From: Streptomyces sp. ATexAB-D23 | GTDB taxonomy: Bacteria; Actinomycetota; Actinomycetes; Streptomycetales; Streptomycetaceae | Direction of reading: 5' to 3' | Length of the DNA: 64,000 nt | Assembly: GCF_000373645.1 (NCBI RefSeq) | Contig: NZ_KB892024.1 | Coordinates: 273,060 to 337,059 of the forward strand | In this document: piece by piece, positions 1-8,687 of the stretch | Layout: each line of letters opens with the position of its first letter | Position numbering within the stretch: position 1 is the stretch's first letter | Notes under the pieces: model-generated | What the model saw: only the letters and a program-made list of their open reading frames with translations | The model's database searches: none | What the model was told of the DNA's origin: nothing | Translations under genes and position numbers: made by a program

Positions 1-1
1 G

Positions 2-997
2 GCCGCCGCACTCGTCTCCCTGCCCGCCGTGGCGGACGGCCGGCTCGCCGGTGTGGAACTCGCCGTCGTCGTCCTGACCCCGCTGGCCGCCTTCGAGGCC
101 GTGACCGGACTGCCGCTCGCCGTCCAGTACCGGCAGCGGGTCAAGCGGAGCGCGGAGCGCGTGTACGAGGTGCTTGACGCCCCGGTGCCCGTCCGCGAGC
201 CCGATGCCCCGGCCGCGGCGCCGGCCACGCCGTTCCCGCTGGAGGTGCGCGGGCTCTCTGCCCGGTACCCGGGAGCCGGGCATGACGCGCTCGACTCCGT
301 CGACCTCACGCTGGAGGCGGGCCGCCGCATCGCCGTCGTGGGCCCCTCGGGGTCAGGCAAGACCACGCTCGCCCAGGTCCTGCTCCGTTTCCTGGACGCG
401 CGGGCGGGGGCCTACCGGATCGGCGGGGTGGACGCGTCCGCCCTGGAGGGGGACACCGTCCGGCGGTTCATCGGTCTGTGTGCCCAGGACGCCCACATCT
501 TCGACAGCTCGCTCCGGGAGAACCTGCGGCTCGCCCGCCCCGCCGCCGCCGAGCCGGAACTGCGCGACGCCCTCGCGAGGGCCCGCCTGCTCGACTGGGC
601 GGAGGCGCTGCCGGACGGGCTGGACACCCTGGTCGGCGAACACGGCGCCCGTCTCTCCGGCGGCCAGCGCCAGCGGCTCGCCCTGGCCCGTGCCCTGCTC
701 GCCGACTTCCCCGTCCTCGTGCTGGACGAGCCCGCCGAGCACCTCGACCTGCCCACCGCCGACGCCCTCACCGCGGACCTGCTGGCGGCGACCGCAGGGC
801 GTACGACGGTCCTGATCACGCACCGGCTCGCCGGTCTTGAGGCCGTCGACGAGGTGGTGGTCCTGGATACGGGCGCGATCGTCCAGCGCGGACCGTACGA
901 CGTACTCGCATCGGTGGACGGGCCGCTGCGCCGCATGCTGGCGCGGGAGAAGGAGAGCATGGGGGAGCCGGGTGTGGTGGTGGGTGCGCGGTCCTGA
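2..997 (+). CDS. cydC: Thiol-reductant ABC exporter, CydC-type C-terminal part (5' truncated)
   Basis: The reading frame is open from the window edge, so the 5' end is missing. What remains is the last membrane-domain stretch (residues about 1-60) and a full ABC ATPase domain: Walker A GPSGSGKTT, signature LSGGQRQRLALARALL, Walker B VLVLDEP and a switch His (ITHRL). The linker pattern SAERVYEVLDAP followed by the ATPase is typical of CydC, which with CydD exports glutathione or cysteine and is needed to assemble cytochrome bd. In streptomycetes CydC and CydD are often fused, so the missing part may be a CydD half; this cannot be seen here. A sensor kinase follows 60 bp downstream on the same strand. 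Confidence 0.85.
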   Translation, partial: AAALVSLPAVADGRLAGVELAVVVLTPLAAFEAVTGLPLAVQYRQRVKRSAERVYEVLDAPVPVREPDAPAAAPATPFPLEVRGLSARYPGAGHDALDSVDLTLEAGRRIAVVGPSGSGKTTLAQVLLRFLDARAGAYRIGGVDASALEGDTVRRFIGLCAQDAHIFDSSLRENLRLARPAAAEPELRDALARARLLDWAEALPDGLDTLVGEHGARLSGGQRQRLALARALLADFPVLVLDEPAEHLDLPTADALTADLLAATAGRTTVLITHRLAGLEAVDEVVVLDTGAIVQRGPYDVLASVDGPLRRMLAREKESMGEPGVVVGARS

Positions 998-1057
998 GCG
1001 GGGCGCGCACCGAGATTCCGACTTTCCCTTGCAAATAGGACTAACTACGCTCTGGGT

Positions 1058-2809
1058 ATGTCAGAGCAGGACCCGAACCACGCAGAGCCTCCGGCCGGCT
1101 TCCAGCAGTCGAAGGACGCACGCGGCGACGCGGCGGAAGCGGCGGACGTGACCCGGAGCCTGCGGGGCCTGCCCGCCGGACTCACCGCCAGGGTGCCGCG
1201 GCTCCTGGAAGCCATGCGTTCCGTGGGAACCGGCCTCGAACTGCACTCCACCCTCGACCGGATCTGCGAGACGGCGGCCGAACTGGCCCACGCCCGCTAC
1301 GCCGCGATCGGAGTCGTGGACCAGGAGGGCCAGGGGCTCTCCGACTTCGTCACTTTCGGCGTCCCTGAGCCGGTGGCGCACGAGATCGGCCGCCGGCCGG
1401 ACGGCCACCGCGGCCTGCTGGGCGCCCTCCTCCACAACCCGCACCCACTCCGGCTGGCCGACCTGACCGCCGATCCGAGGTTCGCCGGCTTTCCGCGCGG
1501 CCATCCCCTGATGCGCACGTTCCTCGGCGTTCCGATCAGGGTCCGGGGGGAGATCTTCGGCAACCTGTACCTGGCCGAGAAGGACGGCGGCGGCGAGTTC
1601 AGCGACTACGACCTGCACCTGGTGCGCGTGCTGGCCACGGAGGCCGGGATCGCCATCGGCAATGCCCGGCTGTACGAGGCGGCCCGGCAGCGCGAGCGGT
1701 GGATCGACGGTTCGGTCGCCGTGACGACCGCCCTGCTCTCCGGCGGGGACGCCGACGACGCGCTCACGGTCGTCGCCGAACAGGCCCGCCGCCTCGCGGG
1801 CTCCGCCGCCGGCATCGTGATGCTGCCCGCCGAGGACGGGGGCCTGGAGATCGTCGCCGTCTCGGCGGAGGACCCGACCGACTCCCTGGGAGTGATCATT
1901 CCGGCCCGGAGCCCGGTGGTCGGGATGCTCCTGGGCGGCGAGGCGGTCTTCGTGGACGACTCGGCCACCGACCCCCGCATGATCACCAGGCTGGCGGACC
2001 GGTTCGGGCCGAGCATGCTGCTCCCCCTGCACAGCGGAGGCCGGGTGCTGGGCGCGCTCGCCACGCCCCGGGCCAGGGGCGGCCGGCCGTTCACGGAGAC
2101 GGAACGCACGCTCGCCACCCAGTTCGCCTCGCAGGCGGCGCTGGCCCTGATGATGGCCGAGGCGCAGCGCGACCGGGAACGGCTGGCGGTGTACGAGGAC
2201 CGCGACCGGATCGCCCGGGACCTGCACGACCTGGTCATCCAGCGGCTGTTCGCCACCGGGATGATGCTGGAGAGCGCTCAGCGGCGTTCGGACGTGCCGG
2301 ACGTACAGACCGGTGTCGGCCGGGCGGTCGACGAGCTGGATGTGACCATCCAGGAGATCCGTACCGCCATCTTCGCGCTCCAGCAGGAGCCGGCCGAGGC
2401 GCCGTCCGGGCTGTGCACCCGGGTCCTGCGCGAGATCAACATGGCCGCCGTTCCGCTCGGCTTCAAACCGTCCCACCGCTTCCTGGGGGCGGTCGACTCG
2501 GTGGTCGGCGAGCTGACGGGAAAGAACCTGATCGCGGCGCTCCGGGAGGCGCTGTCCAACGCCTTCCGGCACGCCGGCGCGGCGCGCATCGAGGTGGTCG
2601 TCGACGCGACCGCCACGCTGGAGGACGGGCGGGAGGCGGTGCGGCTCTCGGTCGCCGACGACGGGGTGGGCATGCCGGAGGGCGGCCGCCGCAGCGGGCT
2701 GCGGAACCTGGCCCGCCGGGCCGAGTCGCTGGGCGGGGCCAGCTGGTTCGGGCCCGGCATCGGAGAGGACGGCGGCGGGACGACGGTGGTGTGGCAGGCT
2801 CCGTTGTGA
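1058..2809 (+). CDS. GAF-domain sensor histidine kinase (DevS/DosS-like)
   Basis: A 583-aa soluble sensor kinase. It carries two GAF domains (about residues 70-205 and 220-365), then a HisKA_3 dimerisation helix with the phospho-acceptor His390 in ARDLHD, and a C-terminal HATPase with N-box (EALSNAFRHAG) and G-box (DDGVGMPEGG). No transmembrane segment is visible. The architecture matches the DevS/DosS redox or gas sensor family, in which a GAF domain binds haem; whether haem binds here cannot be told. No response regulator is adjacent. It lies just downstream of the CydC exporter gene, so a link to oxygen or redox control of cytochrome bd is possible but inferred. The ATG at 1058 is the first start in frame; its SD sequence is weak. 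Confidence 0.88.
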   Translation: MSEQDPNHAEPPAGFQQSKDARGDAAEAADVTRSLRGLPAGLTARVPRLLEAMRSVGTGLELHSTLDRICETAAELAHARYAAIGVVDQEGQGLSDFVTFGVPEPVAHEIGRRPDGHRGLLGALLHNPHPLRLADLTADPRFAGFPRGHPLMRTFLGVPIRVRGEIFGNLYLAEKDGGGEFSDYDLHLVRVLATEAGIAIGNARLYEAARQRERWIDGSVAVTTALLSGGDADDALTVVAEQARRLAGSAAGIVMLPAEDGGLEIVAVSAEDPTDSLGVIIPARSPVVGMLLGGEAVFVDDSATDPRMITRLADRFGPSMLLPLHSGGRVLGALATPRARGGRPFTETERTLATQFASQAALALMMAEAQRDRERLAVYEDRDRIARDLHDLVIQRLFATGMMLESAQRRSDVPDVQTGVGRAVDELDVTIQEIRTAIFALQQEPAEAPSGLCTRVLREINMAAVPLGFKPSHRFLGAVDSVVGELTGKNLIAALREALSNAFRHAGAARIEVVVDATATLEDGREAVRLSVADDGVGMPEGGRRSGLRNLARRAESLGGASWFGPGIGEDGGGTTVVWQAPL

Positions 2810-2872
2810 GCGAGGAGGCGTGGGACGGCCCGCTGCCTCAGTGGCCCACGGCCCCGGCGGTACGCCGTCGTG

Positions 2873-3739
2873 TCAGCATTCCGCGAGGTTGCGCGCGCGG
2901 TCGGCGAGGATGCGCTCGATGACGACGGCCACCCCGTCCTCGTTGTTGGTGACGGTACGGCCGGTGGCGGCGGCCAGGGCGGCCGGGTGGGCGTTGCCCA
3001 TGGCGTACGAGGCGCCGGCCCAGCTCAGCATCTCCACGTCGTTCGGCATGTCACCGAAGGCGACGACCTCGGCTGCCGAGATACCGCGCTCGGCACAGCA
3101 CAGTTCCAGCGTGCTGGCCTTGGAGACGCCGGGGCCGCTGACCTCGATGAGCGCGGTGGGGCTGGACCGGGTGAAGGACGCCCGCTCCCCGGCGGCTCCA
3201 CGGGCCAGCGCGAGGAACTCGTCCGGGGCCAGCTCGCCGTGCTGGGCGAGGAGCTTCAGCACGGGGGCACCGGCGCCCGGCGTCTCCTCGTGGAGCAGCT
3301 TCTCCGCGACGGCCACGGTCGCGCCGGGGTCGAGGTGGAAGGGCGGATAGCCGGGCTCGTAGTGGATGCCGGTGGTCAGCTCCACGGCGAACGCCGTGCC
3401 GGGCGCGGCGGCACGCAGGGTGTGCACCACATCGAGGGCCGCCTCCCGCTCCAGCTCCCGGATCTTCAGCAGGCGGCCGCCCGCGTGCAGATCGGCGACA
3501 GCGGCTCCGTTGGCGCAGATGGCCAGTCCGTGACCGTGGACGTGGTCGCTGACGACATCCATCCACCGGGCGGGGCGGCCGGTGACGAAGAAGACCTCGA
3601 CCCCGGCCTTCTCGGCAGCGGCGAGCGCCCGGACCGTGCGGTCCGAGACGGTCTTGTCGTCGCGCAGGAGGGTGCCGTCCAGGTCCGTGGCGATCAGCCG
3701 GGGAGCGACAGGAGCGGACTGTTCGATAGCTGAGGTCAC
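2873..3739 (-). CDS. Cof-type HAD-IIB family hydrolase
   Basis: A 288-aa haloacid dehalogenase phosphatase. Motif I ATDLDGTLL with the nucleophilic Asp pair lies about 15 residues from the start, motif II is FFVTGR, and motif IV is AFGDMPND near residue 225. The large insert between them is the Cof/IIB cap. Such enzymes dephosphorylate small phospho-sugars or cofactors; the substrate here is unknown. The frame extends upstream to 3832, but the GTG at 3739 has a good SD (GGGAGA, 9 nt away) and begins just before the conserved domain. It converges with the upstream sensor kinase. A second member of the family lies next to serS at 16538-17344. Confidence 0.85.
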   Translation of the reverse strand: MTSAIEQSAPVAPRLIATDLDGTLLRDDKTVSDRTVRALAAAEKAGVEVFFVTGRPARWMDVVSDHVHGHGLAICANGAAVADLHAGGRLLKIRELEREAALDVVHTLRAAAPGTAFAVELTTGIHYEPGYPPFHLDPGATVAVAEKLLHEETPGAGAPVLKLLAQHGELAPDEFLALARGAAGERASFTRSSPTALIEVSGPGVSKASTLELCCAERGISAAEVVAFGDMPNDVEMLSWAGASYAMGNAHPAALAAATGRTVTNNEDGVAVVIERILADRARNLAEC

Positions 3740-3941
3740 CCGTCCATTCTCCCGTACGAGGGTGCACGGGCGTGCGCAGGGGCGCACATCTGAGTACGCG
3801 CGCCCCTGACCAGGGGAACATTCCTCTGGCATATGACAATGTCGTGACCAGGTCCGGGACGGTGTACGGGGCCATCACGGTGCCGACGGGGCCTCAACAG
3901 TCCGGGCATCCGCTTGGCGGGGAGCGTGGTGGCGTGCGTGC

Positions 3942-4985
3942 TCAGCGTGGCCGGCTGCGGAGCAGTTCACTGAGCCGGTCACCGATCACGGACACTCCGG
4001 GGCGCTGTTCGGACTCGACGTACCAGGGCTTGCGTCGGCGCAGGAGTGCGTCGCCGTGCTCGCTCCAGGTGAAGTCGGGCCGCCGCAGGAGTTTCTGGAA
4101 GACGGTGTCGACGGTTTCCGGGTGTGCGGCGGCCAGTCGGCGGATGGGCAGCGGTGTGATCGACTCCTCGCGCAGATACGTGCGGAGCAGGTCCTGGTGG
4201 TGTTTTCGGCCCGGGAGGCCGGGGTTCGCGAACAGGTCCCGCAATGATCCGTAGTCCGCGTAGAAGTTGAGTCCGTCGACCCGGTCATAGATGACGCCGA
4301 CAGTCTCCGCCTCCGTCAGTTCGGGTGACAGTGTGAAGAGGAGCGGGTTCGGGGCGGCGTGTTGTCCGGCCCGGGGAGAGCCGGGGCGTTGCCCGGCGCC
4401 GGCGGCGTGCTGCCGATGGCGGTAGTAGGCATTGATACGCTCCTCGGCTTCCTCGGGCGTGAGGATCAGCTCGTCGCTGCCGAAGAACTCGGCGAAGGCG
4501 GCTCGGTCCTCATGCATCGAGCGCCATCCCTGCTCGACTTTCTCCGGGTTGCGGAAGACGAGACCGGGCCGGCCGACGGCCAGGTCAAGGGCCGCGGCGG
4601 CGATCTCCGGCGTGGCGCTGCGAGGGTAGGAGGACATCACGCCGGAGAAGAGCCACGCGCCGGGCACTGGTGCCAGCGCTACCAGTCTGGCGCTGAGGAA
4701 GCTTCCCTTCGCGACCCTGCGGAGAGCCGTCCGCCCGGCGTTGGCGTAGGTGCGGTACTCAAGGTCGTCGAGCAGGTTGAGCAGGAGCAGGGAGTCGCCG
4801 TACCTGCCCCGTACCTCGAAGAGCCCCTCCACAGGGTCACGCCAGGCCAGCACCATCTGCCGGTCGGCACCGGTCAGGGCCGGTCGCCGGGTGATGAAAC
4901 GGTCGGCGACCGTGTTGCCGTCAGGAAGGCGGTACTGCAGCAGGAAGTGGTCGATGACGTTGGACGCGGTCGCCTCGTCCAGCAC
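3942..4985 (-). CDS. Hypothetical protein, probably 5'-frameshifted
   Basis: I do not recognise this 347-aa protein. The GTG at 4985 has no convincing SD. The frame stays open upstream to 5163 and the translation there looks protein-like (AELKEELVAFGESRPFERF), yet contains no ATG or GTG. In a neighbouring frame an ATG at 5122 with a good SD (GGAG, 6 nt away) encodes a 16-residue N-terminus ending in LAQVLRRVPN and then a stop at about 5072. Restoring one base near 5084 would join the two into a protein of about 392 aa. So the gene may be a recent pseudogene or may hold a sequencing error. The downstream part shows no domain I can name. Confidence 0.5.
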   Translation of the reverse strand: MLDEATASNVIDHFLLQYRLPDGNTVADRFITRRPALTGADRQMVLAWRDPVEGLFEVRGRYGDSLLLLNLLDDLEYRTYANAGRTALRRVAKGSFLSARLVALAPVPGAWLFSGVMSSYPRSATPEIAAAALDLAVGRPGLVFRNPEKVEQGWRSMHEDRAAFAEFFGSDELILTPEEAEERINAYYRHRQHAAGAGQRPGSPRAGQHAAPNPLLFTLSPELTEAETVGVIYDRVDGLNFYADYGSLRDLFANPGLPGRKHHQDLLRTYLREESITPLPIRRLAAAHPETVDTVFQKLLRRPDFTWSEHGDALLRRRKPWYVESEQRPGVSVIGDRLSELLRSRPR

Positions 4986-5165
4986 CCCTTCGGGACCTAC
5001 TGCTTCCGACAGGAGTGGATCGAGGAACCGCTCGAAGGGGCGGCTCTCCCCGAACGCTACGAGTTCTTCCTTCAGTTCGGCACTCGGCGTAGGACCTGTG
5101 CGAGCTCTGTGAGGGGGTTCATGTCGTGCTCCGACGCGCTTCGGCTCTCGTCCGATTCCTCTTCA

Positions 5166-5480
5166 TCAGCAACCGGACCAGCGCCGGTACGCATCGACCC
5201 AGTGCGCTCCCGCCGGGGGCGGTTGCGGCAGGGGCAGCTCCGCCAGGCCGATGTCCTGCCGGAGCCCATTTCGAACGCAACGGGCGACCATGCGGGAGTC
5301 GTTCGTGAGGCGGATCTCGACCACGCTCACCTCGACCCCCAGGACAGTCGTGGTGAACGGAACGTCCAGGTGTTCATCGATGATCGCCAGGAATCCGTTG
5401 ACGGCCTCGACCTCGTCGTACGTGTCAACGGTCGCCTCTTCGATCAGCACGTCCAGTTCGGCGCCGCTCCTCTGTTCCAC
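5166..5480 (-). CDS. Small acidic hypothetical protein
   Basis: A 104-aa acidic protein with GTG start at 5480 and no strong SD. It has a motif DVLIEEATVDTYDEVEAVNGF and then a beta-rich FTTTVLGVEVSVVEIRL core, a pattern I associate with small Streptomyces proteins annotated as calcium-binding; no EF-hand is visible, so I treat the function as unknown. It precedes the probably frameshifted gene on the same strand by about 44 bp, and the two may form a unit. Confidence 0.6.
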   Translation of the reverse strand: MEQRSGAELDVLIEEATVDTYDEVEAVNGFLAIIDEHLDVPFTTTVLGVEVSVVEIRLTNDSRMVARCVRNGLRQDIGLAELPLPQPPPAGAHWVDAYRRWSGC

Positions 5481-5621
5481 GCTGCCAGGTTAGCGAGCCT
5501 GTGCGCGCCCCGTCGCCCGTCTCCACGAGACCGCCGGCACGGTTGTGTCCGCTGCCGGTGTGCCCGTCCCCCTCCGGCCAATTCCGGTGCGGGGTCTGGT
5601 CCGATGTGATGATGTGACGGG

Positions 5622-5652
5622 CGCCCGCCCCTGATTGACGCAGGGGCGGGCG
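5622..5652 (-). terminator. Hairpin terminator after the PASTA gene
   Basis: A perfect 12-bp inverted repeat (CGCCCGCCCCTG, 7-nt loop) lies 22 bp beyond the stop codon of the leftward sigma/PASTA pair. No clear T tract, as is common in this genus. Confidence 0.65.
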
Positions 5653-5673
5653 TCGTATCAGCTCAGGACCTGG

Positions 5674-6177
5674 TCAGCCGACGCATACGGTGAAGTCGAC
5701 CGTGTCGCCCTTCTTGACGGTCTTCGGGGCGTGCGGGGACACGCCGAGCACCGAGCCCGGCTTGCAGCCCTTGACGGCCTTCTTGGTGACGGTGCCGAGC
5801 TTCGTCTGCGTCTTCTGCATGTACGTCGTGGCCTCGTCCAGGCTCCAGCCCGCGAAGTCGATCGGGATGCTCCGGCCGTTGGGAAAGAGGTACAGCAGGG
5901 TAGTGGCGTCGCTGTTGGTGGCCGTGCTGGTGGCCGCCGGGGCCGAGTTGCTGCTGCCGGCGACCGAGGTGGCCAGGGCGGTGCCCCCGCCCGCCGCGAT
6001 GAGGGCGGTGGCGACAGCGGCGACGCCGATGGTGCGCCTGCGCCGGGTGCGGCGCAGGATCTGGGACGCGTCGAAGTCGGGGGCCTCGGCGGAGTTCGCG
6101 AATCGGTTCATGACGTTCATCAGTTCCTCTTCGAAAGGTGTGCAGCCGGAAGGCCATGCGTCGCCGTAAGAGGTCAT
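5674..6177 (-). CDS. Membrane-anchored PASTA-domain protein
   Basis: A 167-aa protein with a cytoplasmic N-terminus (about 55 residues), one transmembrane helix (IGVAAVATALIAAGGGTALA) and an extracytoplasmic C-terminal PASTA-like domain with the usual pattern GWSLDEA...PGSVLGVSP...KKGDTVDFTV. PASTA domains bind muropeptides or beta-lactams in kinases and penicillin-binding proteins. Start ATG 6177 overlaps the stop of the upstream sigma factor (ATGA), so the two are translationally coupled. The arrangement of cytoplasmic region, one helix and sensor domain next to an ECF sigma suggests an anti-sigma or sensory partner, but I see no zinc-binding HxxxCxxC motif, so this is inference. Confidence 0.75.
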   Translation of the reverse strand: MTSYGDAWPSGCTPFEEELMNVMNRFANSAEAPDFDASQILRRTRRRRTIGVAAVATALIAAGGGTALATSVAGSSNSAPAATSTATNSDATTLLYLFPNGRSIPIDFAGWSLDEATTYMQKTQTKLGTVTKKAVKGCKPGSVLGVSPHAPKTVKKGDTVDFTVCVG

Positions 6178-6695
6178 CGGATTCCTTCCGTGTGCTGCCG
6201 TGGTGAAGGGGCGGAGAGCACGGGGATCTGACTTCTGAGTTTCTCGATCCCACGAGCCAGCTGGGAGCGCACCGTGCTGGGCGATATGCCCATGTCGGCT
6301 GCGATCTCGGTGTCGGAGAGGTCGTGGAAGTACCGCAGCACCACGACCGTGCGCATCCGCATGGGCAGTTGTTGCAGGGCGCGTACCAACTGGTCCCGGT
6401 TGTCCACCTGCCCGAACTCGTCTTCCGGGGCGGCTTTGTCGCCGCTCTCCGGATCGGAGGTCATGCCCGGACGGCGGAACCTGCGCCAGCGGTCGTTGGC
6501 CAGGTTCACCATGATCCGCCGCACATAGAGGTCCGGAGCGTCCTTCCCTGCGATGGTGCGCCATTTGCGGCAGGCCCGCTCCAGGGTCTCCTGGACCAGA
6601 TCCTCCGCTGCCTCACGGTTGCCCGTCAGGACGAAGGCGCCCCGGAACAGCGCGCTCGACCTCGCGGCGACGAAAGCCTGGAAGTCCGTCTCCAT
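6174..6695 (-). CDS. SigE-family ECF RNA polymerase sigma factor
   Basis: A 173-aa ECF sigma factor. Region 2 is seen around GNREAAEDLVQETLERACRKW and region 4 with its helix-turn-helix in VLRYFHDLSDTEIAADMGIS. The frame is open up to 6971, but the ATG at 6695 has a very strong SD (GGGGGG-AGCGC) and begins at the conserved METDFQAFV, so I use it. Its stop overlaps the start of the PASTA protein gene. Such sigma factors often respond to envelope stress; what this one senses is not known. Confidence 0.87.
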   Translation of the reverse strand: METDFQAFVAARSSALFRGAFVLTGNREAAEDLVQETLERACRKWRTIAGKDAPDLYVRRIMVNLANDRWRRFRRPGMTSDPESGDKAAPEDEFGQVDNRDQLVRALQQLPMRMRTVVVLRYFHDLSDTEIAADMGISPSTVRSQLARGIEKLRSQIPVLSAPSPRQHTEGIR

Positions 6696-6987
6696 GCGCT
6701 CCCCCCTTCCTGTCACCCTTCCTCGACGTGAGCACCGCCTCATCTGCTGCACGGCTGCACTGAGATCTGGGTCACAGGAATCGCTGCCGACCGGCGTCAC
6801 CCGCTCCCCGCGGTGATCCCCCGACGGAACACTCTGCCGGGGGTTGCAGAAGGCGCTGTACGCCACGGCCGTCGAAGCGGCGTCACCGCCACAGGCCAAG
6901 GTCGTACGCGACCTCATGCGCGACGTCCGTCGGCTCGGCTGACCGCCACAAGGGAATACGCCCGCCCACACGGATTAAGGTCACGGC

Positions 6988-7935
6988 ATGCGTCTGAGCA
7001 CTGTCATCCTTCCTATCCACCGCTGGGCCGAAGGCCGGAAGGTCTGGCGCCGGGCCGAGGAGCTCGGCTTCCACACCGCGTACACCTACGACCACCTGTC
7101 CTGGCGGAGCTTTCGAGATCAGCCGTGGTTCGGCGCTGTGCCGACTCTCACCGCAGCAGCCGCGGCTACGGAACATATCCGCATCGGTACCCTCGTCACC
7201 TCGCCGAACTTCCGCCACCCGGTCACCCTGGCCAAGGAGCTGATCTCGCTCGACGACATCTCGAACGGCCGCGTCACACTGGGGATCGGTGCGGGCGGGA
7301 ACGGCTTCGACGCGACGACCCTGCTCCGGAGCGACGAGGTGCCGTGGACCCCGCGTCAGCGCGCCGACCGGTTCGGCGAGTTCGTACCGCTGCTGGACGC
7401 CCTGTTGCGCGAGCCGGCCGGTTTGTCGTACGAGGGCGAGTTCTACAGCGCCACCGAGGCACGGAACCTGCCCGGCTGTGTGCAGCTCCCGCGCCTGCCG
7501 TTCGCCGTTGCCGCCACGGGGCCGCGCGGGCTCGCGCTCGCCGCGCGCTACGGCCAGGCATGGGTGACCACGGGGGACCCGAAGCTGTACGAGGCCGGCA
7601 GCGCCGCCGGGTCGTTCGATGCCATCCGCCGGCAGATGGCCGGGCTGGGCCGCGCCTGCGCGGAGGCCGGGCGGGACGTGGCGGAGCTCGACAAGATCGT
7701 GCTCACGGGGTTCACACCGGAGTTCAACCCGGCCCTCGCCGGTTCCGGGGCCCGGCCGTTCGACTCCGTGGACGCGTTCGTGGACTTCGCGGGCCGGCAC
7801 GCGGAGCTCGGCTTCACCGAACTCGTCATCCATGCCCCGGTGCCCGCCGACGGGCCTGGTTTCGACGCGGCGGTGGCGGACGAGAAGCTGTTCGAGGAGA
7901 TCGCGACCCGGGGCGCGGCCCAGCTGGCCGGCTGA
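6988..7935 (+). CDS. LLM-class flavin-dependent oxidoreductase
   Basis: A 315-aa luciferase-like monooxygenase fold protein. The N-terminus (LSTVILPIHRW), the HIRIGTLVTSPNFRHPVTLAKE segment and GRVTLGIGAG are typical of the F420/FMN-dependent LLM family, which oxidises or reduces small organic substrates. The substrate cannot be told from sequence. It starts at ATG 6988 and is transcribed away from the sigma factor; the 292-bp spacer between them must carry both promoters. It converges with the 2'-phosphotransferase gene. Confidence 0.85.
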   Translation: MRLSTVILPIHRWAEGRKVWRRAEELGFHTAYTYDHLSWRSFRDQPWFGAVPTLTAAAAATEHIRIGTLVTSPNFRHPVTLAKELISLDDISNGRVTLGIGAGGNGFDATTLLRSDEVPWTPRQRADRFGEFVPLLDALLREPAGLSYEGEFYSATEARNLPGCVQLPRLPFAVAATGPRGLALAARYGQAWVTTGDPKLYEAGSAAGSFDAIRRQMAGLGRACAEAGRDVAELDKIVLTGFTPEFNPALAGSGARPFDSVDAFVDFAGRHAELGFTELVIHAPVPADGPGFDAAVADEKLFEEIATRGAAQLAG

Positions 7936-7936
7936 C

Positions 7937-7994
7937 GGGCCGGCGACCGGCCCGGGGGAGGGGACCGCCGCCTGCCCGGCCTCAGCCGGGCAGG
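7937..7994. terminator. Double hairpin between convergent genes
   Basis: Two hairpins: GGGCCGG-CGA-CCGGCCC at 7937-7953 and CCTGCCCGGC-CTCA-GCCGGGCAGG at 7971-7994. The second overlaps the last codons of the leftward gene. They lie between convergent genes and probably end both transcripts. Confidence 0.6.
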
Positions 7995-8524
7995 CGCAGG
8001 AACTCGGCGGGTACGGCGGAAGCGAGCCACACCCCGTTGGCGCTGACATGGAACGTGTGGCCCGCGCGGTGCATGGCGCCCGCGTCCACGGAGAGGACGA
8101 CGGGCCGGCCGCGTCGGGCCCCCACACGGGTGGCGGTCTCGCGGTCGGGCGAGAGATGGACATGGGTGCGGTTCATCGGGCGCAGCCCTTCGGCCCGGAT
8201 CGCGTCCAGGGCCCGGCCGACCGTGCCGTGGTAGAGATACGCGGGCGGTTCGGCCGGCGGCAGGCCCAGGTCCACGTCCACGGTGTGCCCCTGGCTCGCC
8301 CGGATGCGGTCGCCTTCGACGGCGAAGCGCTGTTTGTCGTTCGAGAGGACGACACGGTCGAGCTCCGCCCGGGTGACGGGGAAGTGGTGGCGGGCCGCCG
8401 CGTGCAGCAGCTCGTCGATCGGCACCCAGCCATGGGCGTCGAGCGTGATTCCGATGCGCTCGGGCTGGTGTCGCAGGTGTCTGGAGAGGTACTTGGACAC
8501 CTTGATGGTGCGTCTTTCGTCCAT
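7982..8524 (-). CDS. kptA: RNA 2'-phosphotransferase (Tpt1/KptA family)
   Basis: A 180-aa protein of the Tpt1/KptA family, which in eukaryotes moves the splice-junction 2'-phosphate of tRNA to NAD+, giving ADP-ribose 1'',2''-cyclic phosphate. The expected motifs are present: SRHLRH near the N-terminus, HGT in the middle, HVHLS and a C-terminal GVWLAS region. The frame extends to 8635, but the ATG at 8524 has a strong SD (GGGAGGA) and starts the conserved part. The role in bacteria, which lack this type of tRNA splicing, is unsettled. Confidence 0.87.
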   Translation of the reverse strand: MDERRTIKVSKYLSRHLRHQPERIGITLDAHGWVPIDELLHAAARHHFPVTRAELDRVVLSNDKQRFAVEGDRIRASQGHTVDVDLGLPPAEPPAYLYHGTVGRALDAIRAEGLRPMNRTHVHLSPDRETATRVGARRGRPVVLSVDAGAMHRAGHTFHVSANGVWLASAVPAEFLRLPG

Positions 8525-8608
8525 GCCCTCAGCGTCCTCCCGCCGTACCTCCCCACGCATCCGCATTTTTTTTGCCGACGCTTCGCCGACACTTCGGCGA
8601 AGCGACTT

Positions 8609-8675
8609 TTGTGCACAGGTTTGATCCACAGCCAACTTGAGTTATCCACAGGGTGATTGGGGAATCTGTGGACAA
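8609..8675. promoter_or_regulatory. DnaA-box cluster between kptA and the MerR gene
   Basis: Within 67 bp there are two perfect boxes, TTATCCACA at 8642-8650 and TGTGGACAA (reverse of TTGTCCACA) at 8667-8675, plus two with one mismatch, TTGTGCACA at 8609-8617 and TGATCCACA at 8622-8630. TTGTCCACA is the preferred box of Streptomyces DnaA. The cluster fills the 163-bp spacer upstream of kptA and beyond the stop of the leftward MerR gene. Confidence 0.6.
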
Positions 8676-8687
8676 GTAGCGTGTCGA

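Noticed and set aside
1061..2572. A 503-codon minus-strand frame
   Set aside because: Antisense shadow of the GAF sensor kinase; composition not protein-like.
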